From contig BSYQ01000013.1 of assembly GCA_030272585.1 (NCBI GenBank), forward strand, positions 2,480,001-2,544,000: DNA of 64,000 bases. The letters are read 5' to 3'. This stretch comes from Bryopsis sp. KO-2023. Taxonomy: Eukaryota; Chlorophyta; Ulvophyceae; Bryopsidales; Bryopsidaceae. Position numbers and translations under genes: made by a program. Below the pieces are notes generated by a model. It made no database searches. It was not told the origin of the DNA and worked only from the letters and a program-made list of their open reading frames with translations. Below, one piece after another: positions 9,613-27,218 of this stretch (positions within the stretch are counted from its first letter, which is position 1; each line of letters opens with the position of its first letter).

Positions 9613-11970
9613 TTATATGCCGCAAACAGAACAAACAAATTGGATCCATTCCTTGGAGGATAACTTGGGAACCCATTTTGCCTGGACCCCTCGTTCCTCC
9701 AACAACCGTATGACCTCCGCAATCTGCACCACCTCTTGCTCGCTCCCAGAATGAGCAAAAACCTCAACTTCCTCCAAATTTTCCCCAACCCAGCATAACT
9801 GTCGAAAAGCATCAGGGCTGACACCTTCCACATTCAGCACCACCCTCCTCAGCTTGGGTAAATCTCTGAACCGATCGAACGCCCGGCCCTCCACCCTAAA
9901 TCCCCAAAAAGTCACCTCCACCAAATTGGGCAGCTTGGTCACCCAGTCCATATTAGCGAAACTTGCCACACCATCGCCATTCCCAAAAGTCAGCTTTTCC
10001 AATGAGTCCAGAGAGGTGATTTCCCTGAGTACTCGATTATCTACCCATGAAAGCAAACCCCACACGTCCAATTCTCTCAGCGAAGGGGGCAAAGCGTTCA
10101 AAAAACCTAACTTGAGTTCCTCCCCCAACTCAAAATCGTTTGTCATGACCAAGGAAAGCACCTTGAGATTTTTCAACCCATTAAAAGTTTCGCACATGGC
10201 TTCGAAATGGTCCCACAATTCCCTCAAGCGAAATGAGAATCTGAGTTCTGTGAGTTTGGTCAATTTTCCTAGGCCAGTGAGGAACGATCCGTTGAATGGT
10301 TGTGCTACCAGTATCGGCATTATCCAATTGGGTTCTTCAAATATATTATCGATTCTCAGATTTTGAATGTCTGGGGCATCAATGGCTAAGCGGCGCAATT
10401 GAGTGGTGCACTGGAACTCGGTGTTCGTCAAGCTACAATGAGCAGCACAGAGAAATACTCAGAAAAAAAGGGGTTCACTACTTTTCGCTACATACATATA
10501 TATATATATATATATTTATTTATTTATTTATTTATTAAAAAAAAAACGCTATCGAGGGGCGAAGATGTCATATACGTCACAAAGCTCGAGTTAAAAAAAA
10601 CAACAACGAAAAAAACAGAAACTGAATCTGTGAATGTAAATATCGGTTCATATCGTTCTGGAATCCACGAATGAAGCTCATTCACAAAAAAAAATGCTCT
10701 GGCTATATTTTTTCGGTTCAAAAACTTCACACTGTTGAAATGACCAGACCCACCAGCAATCCTCCAGAATCAAATTTTCCAGGTTGGGGCATTTTTGAAC
10801 CCACTCCAAGCTCTGCGCTCGATTGATGGCCAAAGTTTTCAAAGAAGTCATTGAAATCAGAGCTCTGATTTCCGTGACGCTGTCTGACTGAAAATCAAGG
10901 TTCAAAGTCTGGATATTGGCAGCCGAATTCACAACATCGTTAAGCAACGGGTCTTCGTTGGTGTGCGGGGATCCTATTGCCAAAAACGTATCCAAAAAAA
11001 ATAATAATTGTTTCTGTTATTTATTAGCCCGGCCTGAGGTTTTTTGTACACTCTGTGATATTCAACACTGGGGCTTGTTATTTTTTTTTTTAAATCGATT
11101 ACCCTTTTTTTCGTAGCAAACACCGGCAGTCTTTAATTGCCTCAACATGAGGTTGGAACACAATATCGAGGTGTTGCATATTAAAAAAAAAGCAACAAAA
11201 ATAATAATAAAAAAAAGAAATGAAGGTCCCACTTTCGACACACATGCACATCAAAACACAAATATTCAACCGAATCTTTGTGGGACCCTCCATTCTTATT
11301 CATTTAATACATTTTCCGATCGATTAATTTTAATTTTAATTTTTTTTTTCTGGGACACTGGAACAGAGAAAATACCTGCTCCCTCATCGCATGCAAACGC
11401 CTCAATCCCAATTCCTAACAAAGATAAATCCGTCACATGGGCTAGCGACCCCATCAAGCTTCTGGGAAGCTGCTCCAGAGTGTCCCTTTCGGCAATCACT
11501 TTTTGGATGTGGCGGTTCATTTCCAAATACCAGCTCTTATTCAGAAGCCGGAGCACCGTGATCCATAAGGGGAAATCCTCCCCACAATCTTTCTTTCCTC
11601 GAAAATAATGGACCAATGGGGGCCCCACCATCTCGGCATCGCACCAGGGCTGAGGGGGGAAAAAAAAAGTACAAAAAAAAAAAATTGCTTGCTGAATTGA
11701 AGAAAATAAGGGGGAAAATGCCACTTTACGGGGAAAGAGTGAAACTGGGATGCCACTTTTACCTTTTCAACCCAGAAAAAAAAAAGAAGAAACTGAAACA
11801 TTCTTTCGCGGTAAAAAACCAACCATGGGTGGCATCCACGCTTGCAGAACAAAACCACGTGAAGCTTCTACACGGCTCTCCGAAGAAAAAAAATCCACCA
11901 TCCAACCGCCACAAACCGAGTGTTTACTACACCTGCAGACCCAGCGCCATGACAGACTGGATGACAGCTT
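9613..11970 (-). CDS. leucine-rich-repeat protein, possibly F-box-like
   Basis: At least four exons read on the minus strand: about 11970-11938, 11655-11375, 10985-10740 and 10432-9613 (stop TAA). The last exon alone gives 270 residues of LRR-type sequence: LTKLTELRFSF, LKNLKVLSLVM, LRELDVWGLL, LEKLTFGNG, LVEVTFWGF and LRRVVLNVEGV, at roughly 24-30-residue spacing. The exon before carries IQTLNLDF, LKTLAINR and LENLILEDCWW. The upstream exon has WITVLRLLNKSWYLEMNRHI, which recalls the post-F-box region of F-box/LRR proteins, but I cannot prove an F-box. LRRs mediate protein binding; a ubiquitin-ligase adaptor role is inference. The start codon and exon 1 are unresolved. The phase of the 10740/10432 junction is consistent. 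Confidence 0.65.
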
Positions 11971-12543
11971 CTCTGCAGCTTCTATGAATGCGCCCTTTCA
12001 AAAAAAAATCGCAAGAATTGACGCATGTGGATGGCGCGCCAACAAATCAACCAAAGGTGTGGGGAAAAAAAAGAGGTCGTCCCAGATGGATTCGTAACCC
12101 GATAACCCCCGCCACGGACAGCTGAAATTTTTGCACAAGCAATTTCTTACGCGTCGAGTTGACGTGCAAGCATGCACGCAGTTTGAGAAATCACCCCCAG
12201 CAGCCGCTCTCAGGGAGTTTTGAGGTGAAAACCAGACACGACACAGACACAAGTATCGAGGGAGCGATAAAGTAGTCTTATCGATGCCTTTGATTGGTTC
12301 TTTTTTTTTGTTTTTTTCTGATAATGAAGCATAAGAGTGAGTGAGTGGGCGTTTGTGCTGTAGCTCGTGGTCTCGCCTGGCGTGATTTCTGGATGATGAG
12401 TTTTTCTGGAGTGAAATTCCCCCTCCTGAGTCAGAAACTGGGGTGCTTGCCCCTGCATGCTGGATTCAGAAGTCTGCCCTCAAGAGTACAATCTCAACAC
12501 ATAGGGTTTGTGTTGAAAAAATAAAAAATAAAAATAAATAAAT

Positions 12544-12581
<38 letters not shown>

Positions 12582-13119
12582 TTTTGAAAATTGAAAGAAC
12601 TGAAGCAATAGATGCATTTTTCTGTGATTATATATAGAGATAAATAGATGCTTTTTTTTCTCTACAGTTTTTCCCCTGTTGAATTAATGGGAATAGAAGA
12701 GAAGAGTAAAGTCGCTGCGAGTCTAGGAAGATTTGATAATTCAATTTCATATTTTTTTTTGGTTGGATCAGAGGGGCAGTATGCGAGAAGAACACACCTT
12801 TTGTACATAGAGCTCCGGTCTTGAGGCCACGAAAACCTCCAAAGGTGAAAAAAATTGAAGTCATCTTTAGAATATGTTATTGTGAAAAGACACAAAATTT
12901 AGCACTGATGGACAATTACCAATCACTAATTTTAATGGTGTTAACCAGTTTGCCCATTATCCAATCGAGTTTTGCCTGTTTCCTTCCATCCTTAGAAGAA
13001 AAAAAAATCAAATCATAGCTGTTTTTTTTGTTTTTTTTCGGTAAAGGGATGATCTGATGTATTCCTCACCTTGTTATACAAACGTATGGGTTTTTTTTTG
13101 TGTGTGGATAAATTATCAG
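11971..13119. other. intergenic / 5' region between divergent genes
   Basis: Low-complexity DNA with A-runs and a (TA)n tract at about 12560-12582. It must hold the promoters of the minus-strand LRR gene and the plus-strand MPDU1 gene, and probably the missing first exon(s) of both. A stretch at about 12770-12845 ending in a GTGAAA donor could be an MPDU1 5' exon but gives no recognisable match. Confidence 0.4.
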
Positions 13120-15527
13120 GACCAGAAGACAGGAGCTGCAGTAGAAGTATTGGCCCCAGTAGCAACCCAAGTCTCAGCCACGAAGGCTTTGGCAATAGTT
13201 GTGGTAAGTTTGATGGAGTTCACATAGCCAAGTTCTTTGGGTTTTTTTTTTGAATGGCAATTGTAATGAGACTGCTTTTTCTTTTTTTATTTTACCTGAC
13301 GGTATGATCTCACCCATCCAAAGTGATAAGTAGCTTTATTCATAGCTTAAATGGACATTCACGGGGTGTTTGTTGTCGCACCCTCACGAAAAAGAATATG
13401 ACACTGGGAGGGGACTGAGCCCCTCTTTTTAAAAAAATAAAAAAATAAAAAAATAAAAAAGAAAGGAAGGAAGCAAGAAAGAGTTTTCTTCCAACCACAG
13501 ACTTTCAATTTACGAAACATTTCGTTTGAAAAATAGTTTCACAGACAAACATGAAAACATTTTGTCAAAAATAATCTCGGGGTCCCAGAAAACGACTGCA
13601 CAGTTTTTGATGCTGGTGCTCCCTGAGGTCAACAGAGAGATTTTCAAGAATTTGTTTCTACATAATTTGTTTCTAGTTTCTTTGTGGCATGGTCTCTAAC
13701 AGGGAAATTTATGCGTATTCATTCTCTATATAGGGATATCTGGTGGTGGCCGGGTCCATGATTCGAAGCCTCCCTCAAATTATTAGAGTTATCAAGAACA
13801 AGAGGTGAGAGCTGCACCGTTTCTTTCGTATTACAATGTACTATATTTGTTTTTGAGGCCGGTCCCAGTTCAAATCCCACTGAAAACTAACTACGACACC
13901 ATACAGTTTAGCACATTCTGTAATTCTGTGCTGATTGCTTCAGCAAGGTGCATTGACTACTGTTGTTTTTGGAGCTTTCAGAACTGGGTTGTTTTTTTTG
14001 GTTTTGAGTCGAGAAAGAAAATTTGAAATATGTGGGGTTGGGGAGAGTTCTCTACACTATCAAGATCTGAGTTAAATAAAAAAAACTGTTTCGATCTGAA
14101 AAATACATATTGTTTTTTCGGCAGATTCATTTTAACAACTGTAGAAAGTATGTTTCTCCAACCGTCACCATTCTTTTTTTTTTTCTTTCTAGTTTAAATT
14201 TCCCTGTTAATTTTTGTTTCTGTTGTCGGACCCTTTTCTTAAAACAAATGAGATGGGATAAAATAGGAGAATGCTGGAGATTCTGTACTTGAGCGATTCC
14301 TTGAAAAGTTTGGCATAGTAAAATGCAATACGGACAAAAAAATTAATTATTAATAATAATAATAATAAAAATGTGGATTAATTTTTCTGCAGTGGGGAGG
14401 GTATTTCCATTGCCTCGATCGTTTCAGAAGTGGTGGCCTACATCATCACGACAGCCTACAATGTGAGAAAAAGTGGGTTGCACACAACAAAAAAAAAAAA
14501 GCTTTTTCAGCTCCAGTCGATTGTAGATTATCGTAGCAATGTGTAGTAGTTGTGGATGTGTGTGTTTGTATGTCAGTCATCGTAAAAATGTGTTGTGGTT
14601 GTGGATGTGTATATGTTTGTATGTCAGTCGCCGTAATTTCTCTTCGAATCTTAGCTTTCCTTTCAAGAGCAAATAAAAATAATTTTGCAAAACAGATATA
14701 TGTATGCGTTCATAAAACCCGATATGTATATTCCTGGATGGATGGATTTGTCAAAACACTGGAGGGCTCACTGTTTCTTTTCTGAATTCTGGCATCGTCG
14801 GGATAAAAATGAAAGGAAAAACAACCCCAGGCAAATATTTTTTTTCTTTCAAGGGACTACCCAGATATGCAAAGTTAAAACAGACAACCCGATCAGCCAA
14901 TTATAGGAGAATCAAATCCTCCGCTTTTGACATTGCCAAAACAACACACTTTCACACACACACAATGTTTTCTTTAGTGATTTTTTTTCTGAACGCATTA
15001 TTAATAATCCAGTTTTTTTCTTTTTTTTTTGTTATTTTCCCCTTCAAGATTATCCGTTCAGCACTTACGGGGACGTGGTGATGTGCAACATTCAAAACGT
15101 CGTCCTATTGGGGGCCATACTCTGGTTCAAGGAAGACAGAAAACTCCACCTCGTTGCAGCGGGAGGCCTCATCCTAGCTCTATTTGCATATTGGGTGGCG
15201 CTCGTATCCACCCCAACTCAGCTGTGGGGTCTGCAAGCACTGACCATAGCAATCCTTGCAATCGGTGGCAAATTCCTGCAAATCTGGGAAAATCTGCGGC
15301 GAGGCAATTCCGGGGAGCTCTCCATAATCACCTGTGGGCTCAACGTTGCTGGGACCGTCGCTAGGATGTTCACTCATTTGACCATGACACAGGATTGGCT
15401 GAATGTTGGAGCCACTGGACTGTTTTTCGTGTTGAGTGTGATTCTGCTGCATCAAACGCTGGTCACCGCTGGGGTGTATGGTCGACCCCAGCAACCCCCG
15501 AACGAAGGGCTGGTTGGGGTTGGGTAA
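13120..15527 (+). CDS. MPDU1: MPDU1 / Lec35 homologue (mannose-P-dolichol utilization defect 1), 5' end unresolved
   Basis: Four exons join in frame: 13120-13203, 13734-13804, 14393-14472 and 15049-15527 (stop TAA). They sum to 714 nt, or 237 residues, against about 247 in human. MPDU1 is a multi-pass ER membrane PQ-loop protein needed for use of dolichol-phosphate mannose and glucose in N-glycan, GPI and related pathways. The PQ-loop motif is clear in GYLVVAGSMIRSLPQIIRV followed by SGEGISIASIVSE, matching the family SLLVKLPQ...SAEGLSLQS. A second PQ-loop half includes SGELSIITCGLNVAGTVARMFT, matching the family's [21 protein letters not shown]. The donor at 14473 rather than 14463 keeps the frame and gives NYPFSTYGD. 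The N-terminal start, perhaps 15-30 residues, lies upstream. Confidence 0.9.
14532..14631 (+). repeat. two tandem ~50-bp repeats in MPDU1 intron
   Basis: Two adjacent copies share TTGTGGATGTGT and TTTGTATGTCAGTC. The first runs about 14532-14580 and the second about 14581-14631. They lie in the long third intron, between 14473 and 15048. Confidence 0.7.
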
Positions 15528-17740
15528 CCATGGACCTAGGGTTAGGCTGAGATTTCGTTTCGAGGAGAACATAGATGCATTTTGTTTCGACTGTTAAGGA
15601 GTTTTATGTGTGTGACACTGAAAACAGCTGGTTTGCAGCACTTCAACAGCAATTATGGATTTGATAGTGGATAGATGACATACATACATACATATTTCAT
15701 TTGCTGGAGGGTTTGGATGCCTGTGTGTAGATAGCTGGCAACTGATTTCCTCCCACAAGGGCTCAATGTGGATGGCCGGGTTCAAAAATCGTTTCGATAG
15801 TGAGTTTTTAGGCTGCAAATGTTGATTTTCTTTTATTTTTGCCATTTTTCTGCTCCGCTGTAGTTCAACCACTTGTGCAAAGGAGTTACGCTGCAAACGA
15901 GGGGGTTCAGAAAGTTGATTGGTGGTTAGGTTGGACGGGGAGAGCAGCTTTGAGTGGGGGTGGTGGTTATTCTTCATTGGTGTTTAGTTAAGTGCTTCTG
16001 ATTTCCCACCTGTTTCTGTGCCAACTGATTTTGAACAGTGCAGTGTGGTGGTGCACAAGTATGAAAGACGACGGTTCAAAAAACTGAGTCAAAAAAATAC
16101 CACCTGCCCGACCAACTCATCCCAACCACACCCCCGACCTCATTTTGTCTTGGTGGCCTAATCTGCCAGCTGTATTGTTCCGAAAAATCCCTGAAAATCA
16201 ACAGCAGCACATCATTTCACTAATTCATGATTGTTGCCTACGGGTCAATTGAATGAAACACGTTAAAATGAATGGGACTGATAATGGTAACGCACCACAG
16301 ACATCAACTGGTGCAAGATATCCAACTTGTGAATAAAAATAGGGGAAAGGATGTGTGTGGATGATCCTCCTGTAGGAAAAGTGTTCCTGTTAAAAGTGCA
16401 CCTTGAAAAAGTGGTTGTGAAATATTTCTGCACATATTGATCAAGGAGGAAGAGGCAGAAACTGTCAACTTTGGAAAGACAATGGCACGAACAAAAAGCA
16501 CACACACTCCAGACCAGGAGCAGTTTGCTTACTCGACAAGAAGACTTTTAAAAAATCAAATGCTGCTGCAGGATGGATAGAAGAAAACAGGCATTTACAA
16601 ATTCCAAGACATGCACTGAGAGAATATACATATATATATATTTCATTGGTGGCTCAATGAAGTGAAGGAAGTGAGTTAAGAGAATCGAAACCAGAAAATA
16701 AGGATTCTTGGGGTGGGGAACGAAAGCCACCTCTGTGCAAAACACTGTTCCTTTTGCAAATGGGATGATTGGGGCACTTGTGTGTCGGTTTAAACTACCT
16801 TGCACATCTTCAAACGGTAAGGAGCTCCTTGCCGTTTATTTGGCTCGAGCCAAATGGATACGTGTCGATCAAAATGCGTGGTTAGAAGTTATCGGAAAAA
16901 GCTTGAGGGACGGGTACGACTTGAGATACGCGTACGGGGATGGCCACCCCTCACAGAACAGGCTATCTCTGCAACGGACGGTTCGAATCAATCGATTTCG
17001 GGCAAGTCTGTTTCCGTGTTTTGTTGTTTGCGGAACTCGCGAGTCGATCGACGACTTCGACATTTTTTTTCCTTTCCTCCACAGCCTTTCGAGTTGGTGC
17101 AACGTGCCGTGAGACTCTTGCTGAAATTAGGGCGTCCAACGCGCCGCCACAACGTATGCATTCGTGAGTGTGTCCCACCAAGCACGCGCGCGTTTTACCA
17201 CACGCGCGTCTCTGGCTTTGCTCTCCTCCACACACAGATACGAACGCGTGCTTGTTTGAAAGGATTAGTGAACCGATTGGTTATCCAGCTCGAATCTGAA
17301 GGCTTTTTCGAGCAGGTGTGCAAAAGGACACGTCTTCTGCACTCCTGTCGACGTAGGACAGTCCATCCATCCAGCTGGTGCTTCTGTTTGTGTACTAAGC
17401 TCTTTTCTTTTAGAGGTTTTTTCGATGCCGTTATCTGGGAGTCGAGATCGACAACCCGCAATATCCTCACTAAATTCTTTAGCGATTCCTCTGCGCTTGG
17501 GTTCAGCGGACGCGTATTTTTGACCCTCTCTCGCAAGGACATCCGGTACCTGTGCTGCTCAAACGCGCGCGCTAACACAACAAGCTGTGCGATCTCAACA
17601 AGCGATGATCGTTGACGATCTGAAGTACTGCGGCTTTGGGGGGGGGTTTCGCATGTACCGCAAACGTCCCACAGCCTGACCACAGGTGAAAAACACACAC
17701 GCACGCGCGCCACAGAGCATAGCGACGAAGCTGCAAGAAT
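15528..17740. other. intergenic between MPDU1 and Alba
   Basis: 2.2 kb with no recognisable gene. The left part (15528-16800) is AT-rich and includes ACAT and (TA)n tracts; it probably holds the MPDU1 3' UTR. The right part (16850-17740) is GC-richer with many CG dinucleotides and is the likely Alba promoter and 5' UTR. A 253-codon open frame at 16854-17615 shows no family signature. Confidence 0.5.
16812..16855. promoter_or_regulatory. two abutting palindromes
   Basis: 16812-16837 is a 26-bp palindrome centred on GGAGCTCC with a single mismatched pair. 16838-16855 (ATTTGGCTCGAGCCAAAT) is a perfect 18-bp palindrome directly after it. Either could be a dimeric protein-binding site or could extrude a hairpin. 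No function is established. Confidence 0.5.
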
Positions 17741-18205
17741 ATGTCCGTCGCCGTAGAGTCCGTCGAACCACACCCGGTCAGCGTCCCAGCCCCAGGCTCA
17801 CCCAAAACGAATGGCGCCGAAGGACACCCACTCGCTCGCATTCAGGTTTCCCTGGGAAAGAAACCCTTGTTCTTCTACGTGAATCTCGCTAAGAGAATGC
17901 TGCAGGAGCATGGCGTCGTGAAGCTGACCGCGCTGGGATTCGCGATGTCGAACATGGTTTCTGTTGCGGAAATTCTCAAGAAAGACGGACTGGTGGTCGA
18001 AAAAGCGCTCTTGACGAGCGTGGATATGCTGACAGATCACAAGGGACGCCGCAGGCCCGATAGCAAACCCAAGATGGAAATCACGCTGGAAAAGAGCGAT
18101 CGATTCGATACAATCATGAAAGAGTGGGAGCTCGCCAGGGCGGAGCAGAAAGAGAATGGCGCGAAGGAGGTCGAAGTCGAAGTCGAAGTCGAAGCAGCCG
18201 CTTGA
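17741..18205 (+). CDS. Alba-domain DNA/RNA-binding protein
   Basis: Single-exon ORF of 154 residues. After about 30 disordered residues comes a full Alba domain. The lead strand IQVSLGKKPLFFYVNLAKR and the helix/strand LTALGFAMSNMVSVAEILKK match the family signature, including the conserved Lys pair and the FYVNLAKR form typical of plant and protist Alba proteins. VEKALLTSVDMLTDHKGRR and KPKMEITLEKSDRF complete the fold. Alba dimers bind RNA and DNA and act in translation control, RNase P/MRP-type complexes or chromatin. The tail is acidic: a six-base tandem encodes VEVEVEVE before three Ala. The ATG at 17741 is the first in frame and leads directly into the protein. Confidence 0.94.
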   Translation: MSVAVESVEPHPVSVPAPGSPKTNGAEGHPLARIQVSLGKKPLFFYVNLAKRMLQEHGVVKLTALGFAMSNMVSVAEILKKDGLVVEKALLTSVDMLTDHKGRRRPDSKPKMEITLEKSDRFDTIMKEWELARAEQKENGAKEVEVEVEVEAAA

Positions 18206-18741
18206 CTCATTTCGTCTTTGTTTCCTGAGTGTGTGAATGGACGCCGCTGGTTTTTGTTTCAACAGAAGTAGGGGGGTCGACAGTTGGGTGGCGCGCAGCG
18301 TTCGAGTCGTTCGCTGCGGGAAAAAAGGACACTGTGTAGTTTGAGGTTTTTATGTGGGAGACGGTGTGAGGGCTGGAGCACGCCTGTGTAAGATTTGCCA
18401 GGCCCTTTTTTTTGACACGCTTCTTGCAGCAAAGAATAGTCCACAAAAAGACAAATGACTACAATATCATGGTGCTTTGTTGTGAGTGGGGGGTGGGGGG
18501 GGGAAAGAGGCAGAAACAAGTTTAAAAAAACGGAGTACATCCACCGACCCCACGCACTTGACCCTTTCGGTCGAAAGAAACGGAAAGAAACAGCTCTACA
18601 TTATCGCTGAAGTACGTCGCCCCCGCAGCATATTCGATGCGGTCGACGCACACACAAAGATGCTAACGTTTTGCTGTGTTGCGGGGGCGGGGAGGGGAGC
18701 GGAAGAGTGCGACGAGCAAGCACAGGAGGGGGGGGGCAGCA
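18206..18741. other. convergent intergenic region
   Basis: Lies between the 3' ends of Alba (+) and the helicase gene (-) and should hold both 3' UTRs and terminators. It has G-rich runs at 18487-18502 and 18728-18735. No gene is seen. Confidence 0.5.
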
Positions 18742-25081
<6,340 letters not shown>

Positions 25082-25370
25082 CGTAATTGCGAATCCTATT
25101 CTCAACAAAAAAGAAGAAGAAAAAAAACGCACGGAGCTACCCTGGCGGCAAGAATTTAATAGCGGGGGAGATAGAAAGCAGCACTGGCAGGCTTTCTTCC
25201 TTGAGTGACGAAATCTCCATGAGAAATCTGACATTGAAATTTGCACAGGAACTTCTGAGTCAGGAGGGGCTGTCAGAGCTGCGCATCCTTCAGATTCAAA
25301 TCGGAGGTCGATTCTGCTCGGCCACCCCACAAAAAAAAAAATCGCTCAGCAACAAAAAATCGAAATCATA
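25082..25370. promoter_or_regulatory. bidirectional promoter region, helicase / TMEM230
   Basis: Only 289 bp separate the start codons of the minus-strand helicase and the plus-strand TMEM230 gene, so both promoters and 5' UTRs must fit here. No TATA box is evident. Confidence 0.65.
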
Positions 25371-26648
25371 ATGAAGCGAAGGACGCCCGATAAGTCGGAG
25401 TATACTTCCCTTGAGAACGAAGACAGTGAGGTGAAAAATCGCTCTGTGTGTGTTCAAAAAATGTGTTGTGTTGATGTATTAGCACACATTAGAATCAAGG
25501 CAAATGCTTTATTGCTTCCATTCAGATCTGCACATGCAGTTTTGGTCAATAGGATAGCAATACTTAATTCAAAAACTAAACCAAAAGTGATAAATAATAC
25601 ATGCAAGACATTAAATTCACAGTTTGGCCCGGAAATTCCAAACTTTCCGAAATCGAAGCATAATGTATAGATAATCTCCGCTTTTGTTTATTTATTTTAT
25701 TGATTCAGGAATAATTAATCGAGCCCCTTAACCGCACATCCTTCCCTTTAATATTCTCAAGTTTGTTTCTTTTTAATTGTTTTGAATTGTGTTTCAAAGG
25801 GGGATGACTGTCTGAGCATCGCTCAAAACAAGACCCCTTGGCGCTCGGTGCTGTTGGCCTTTGGGTTGTTAATCGTTGGAGTGGCATTTTTTAGTCTCAG
25901 TCTTTTGCACACATTCGGCCATTTCTTCAGCAAAAAGGGAGCGGTATGCCAATCAATCAAACAACCATGGAGTATGCTTGATAAAAATCCAATTGTCAGT
26001 GCTTCGTGGTGTTCATATTCATCCTAAGAGCACCTCAAAATCTATATGTCTATATATTTCTGTATCGCTTTGCATAACCGTTTTTCGACCCCAGATCTAC
26101 CTATGTTGATTCCTGTTGAGTCTGTCATGTGGTCGATGCTGTTTTCGATGAAAGCTTGATGGAAATTGCCTTGGCGCATGTCGAATGTTGGAGTCCCCTT
26201 CTTCTAAGATACTCCTATGAGTTTCCTCCGCAAAGATAAATGTCTGTCAGCGCACCATACCGCCTAGAATTAAGATGTTCGTTCTGGGTGGTATGGTGCA
26301 TTGATAGACATTCCTGGGTGTCCATCTTTCTTTAAAATACTTCCTCTCAGTTTTCATTTGCTGGCTGTGGTTACAGGGCTGGGGGTTCTTTGTCCTTGGG
26401 GTTTTGACGTTCCTTCCAGGTGAGCTCAGAGTGACGACCTCTCCAAGCCCCCCCCCCCCCTTGCAGTTAGCATTGCCCCCTCAAACCCTGGCTAATGAAG
26501 TCTGGTGAAACATCCTTTGTGGAATGCCATCTATATGTATATATATGATTGGTGCTGTGGTTGGACAGGGTTTTATCATTCAAGGATAGCCTATTATGCA
26601 TGGAGAAGACGGGAGGGCTATTCGCTAGCGAGCATTCCTTCATTCTAG
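25371..26648 (+). CDS. TMEM230: TMEM230 family membrane protein (DUF872)
   Basis: Four exons join in frame: 25371-25430, 25800-25943, 26377-26419 and 26569-26648 (stop TAG). They total 327 nt and 108 residues, against about 120 in human. TMEM230 is a small two-span membrane protein of secretory and recycling vesicles, implicated in vesicle trafficking. The first hydrophobic segment is SVLLAFGLLIVGVAFFSLSLL. After GHFFSKKG comes the second, GWGFFVLGVLTFLPGFYHSRIAYY, which is the family's most conserved block (LPGFYHLRIAYYA in human). The C-terminus WRRREGYSLASIPSF parallels the human KGYRGYSYDDIPDF. It is divergently paired with the helicase gene. Its second intron holds the hairpin at 26241. 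Confidence 0.93.
26241..26310 (+). ncRNA. candidate intronic hairpin RNA (miRNA-precursor-like)
   Basis: A 29-base arm (26241-26269) pairs with 26282-26310 across a 12-base loop. By my count there are 24 Watson-Crick pairs, four G-U pairs and one C-A mismatch. The four arm differences that form G-U pairs do so only if the plus strand is transcribed, which is the direction of the host gene TMEM230. The size and near-perfect stem fit a short miRNA or siRNA precursor; an inverted-repeat MITE remnant is the main alternative. Expression cannot be judged from sequence. Confidence 0.5.
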
Positions 26649-27218
26649 CCCGACGGTCATTCGAAAACTACAGCGACAGTCCACTTGGCTGCTCGAATAT
26701 GTAACATTTCCCTCTCAATACTCAATATATATATTTTCCCCTCTCTCTATCTGTGGATCTCCTTGCCTTCACTATTTTTAATTCATTTCTGAGTTTTCCT
26801 GTCAAGCCCACCCCGAAGTGAGGGTTTTAGTCCTTTTTGATCGTAAAAATGTGCGATTAGTGTGACTTCCTTCCTCCACAGTTTCCTCCCCGCTCTACAA
26901 GAAAAATCCCCCCCCCCCCCCCCCCCCCCTCCCTCATCTCTGTATTTTCACAGACTGCCAAAAGAAAACCCAAAATTTGAGCCTGTCCTCGCAGCATTGC
27001 TTTTTTTGCTGGTTTTGAAAAACAAGCTGGATTTAAAAACAAAGGGCCTCCTCCCCCATGCATATAAACAGTCCTTCCCTTGTTTGGACTGGCTTGGACC
27101 ATGCATGGTGCTGAGTCGTCAGTGACGTCTTTCCTCAGCGCACCCCATTGCAAATCCACCAGGGAAAGCAATATTGAACGCTCCCTAACTAGCTTTCCCA
27201 CCAAACCCCCAGCCCGAG
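26649..27218. other. convergent intergenic region, with C22 tract
   Basis: Lies between TMEM230 (+) and THOC3 (-) 3' ends. It holds a 22-base C homopolymer at 26908-26929. No gene is seen. Confidence 0.6.

Noticed and set aside
14532-14631. Possible CRISPR-like or satellite array
   Set aside because: Only two unspaced copies in an intron of a eukaryotic gene; a simple tandem duplication. No CRISPR array exists in the window.
16854-17615. 253-codon open frame upstream of Alba
   Set aside because: No domain or family resemblance. Composition follows the local CG-rich DNA and overlapping frames are also open. Treated as promoter/5' region.
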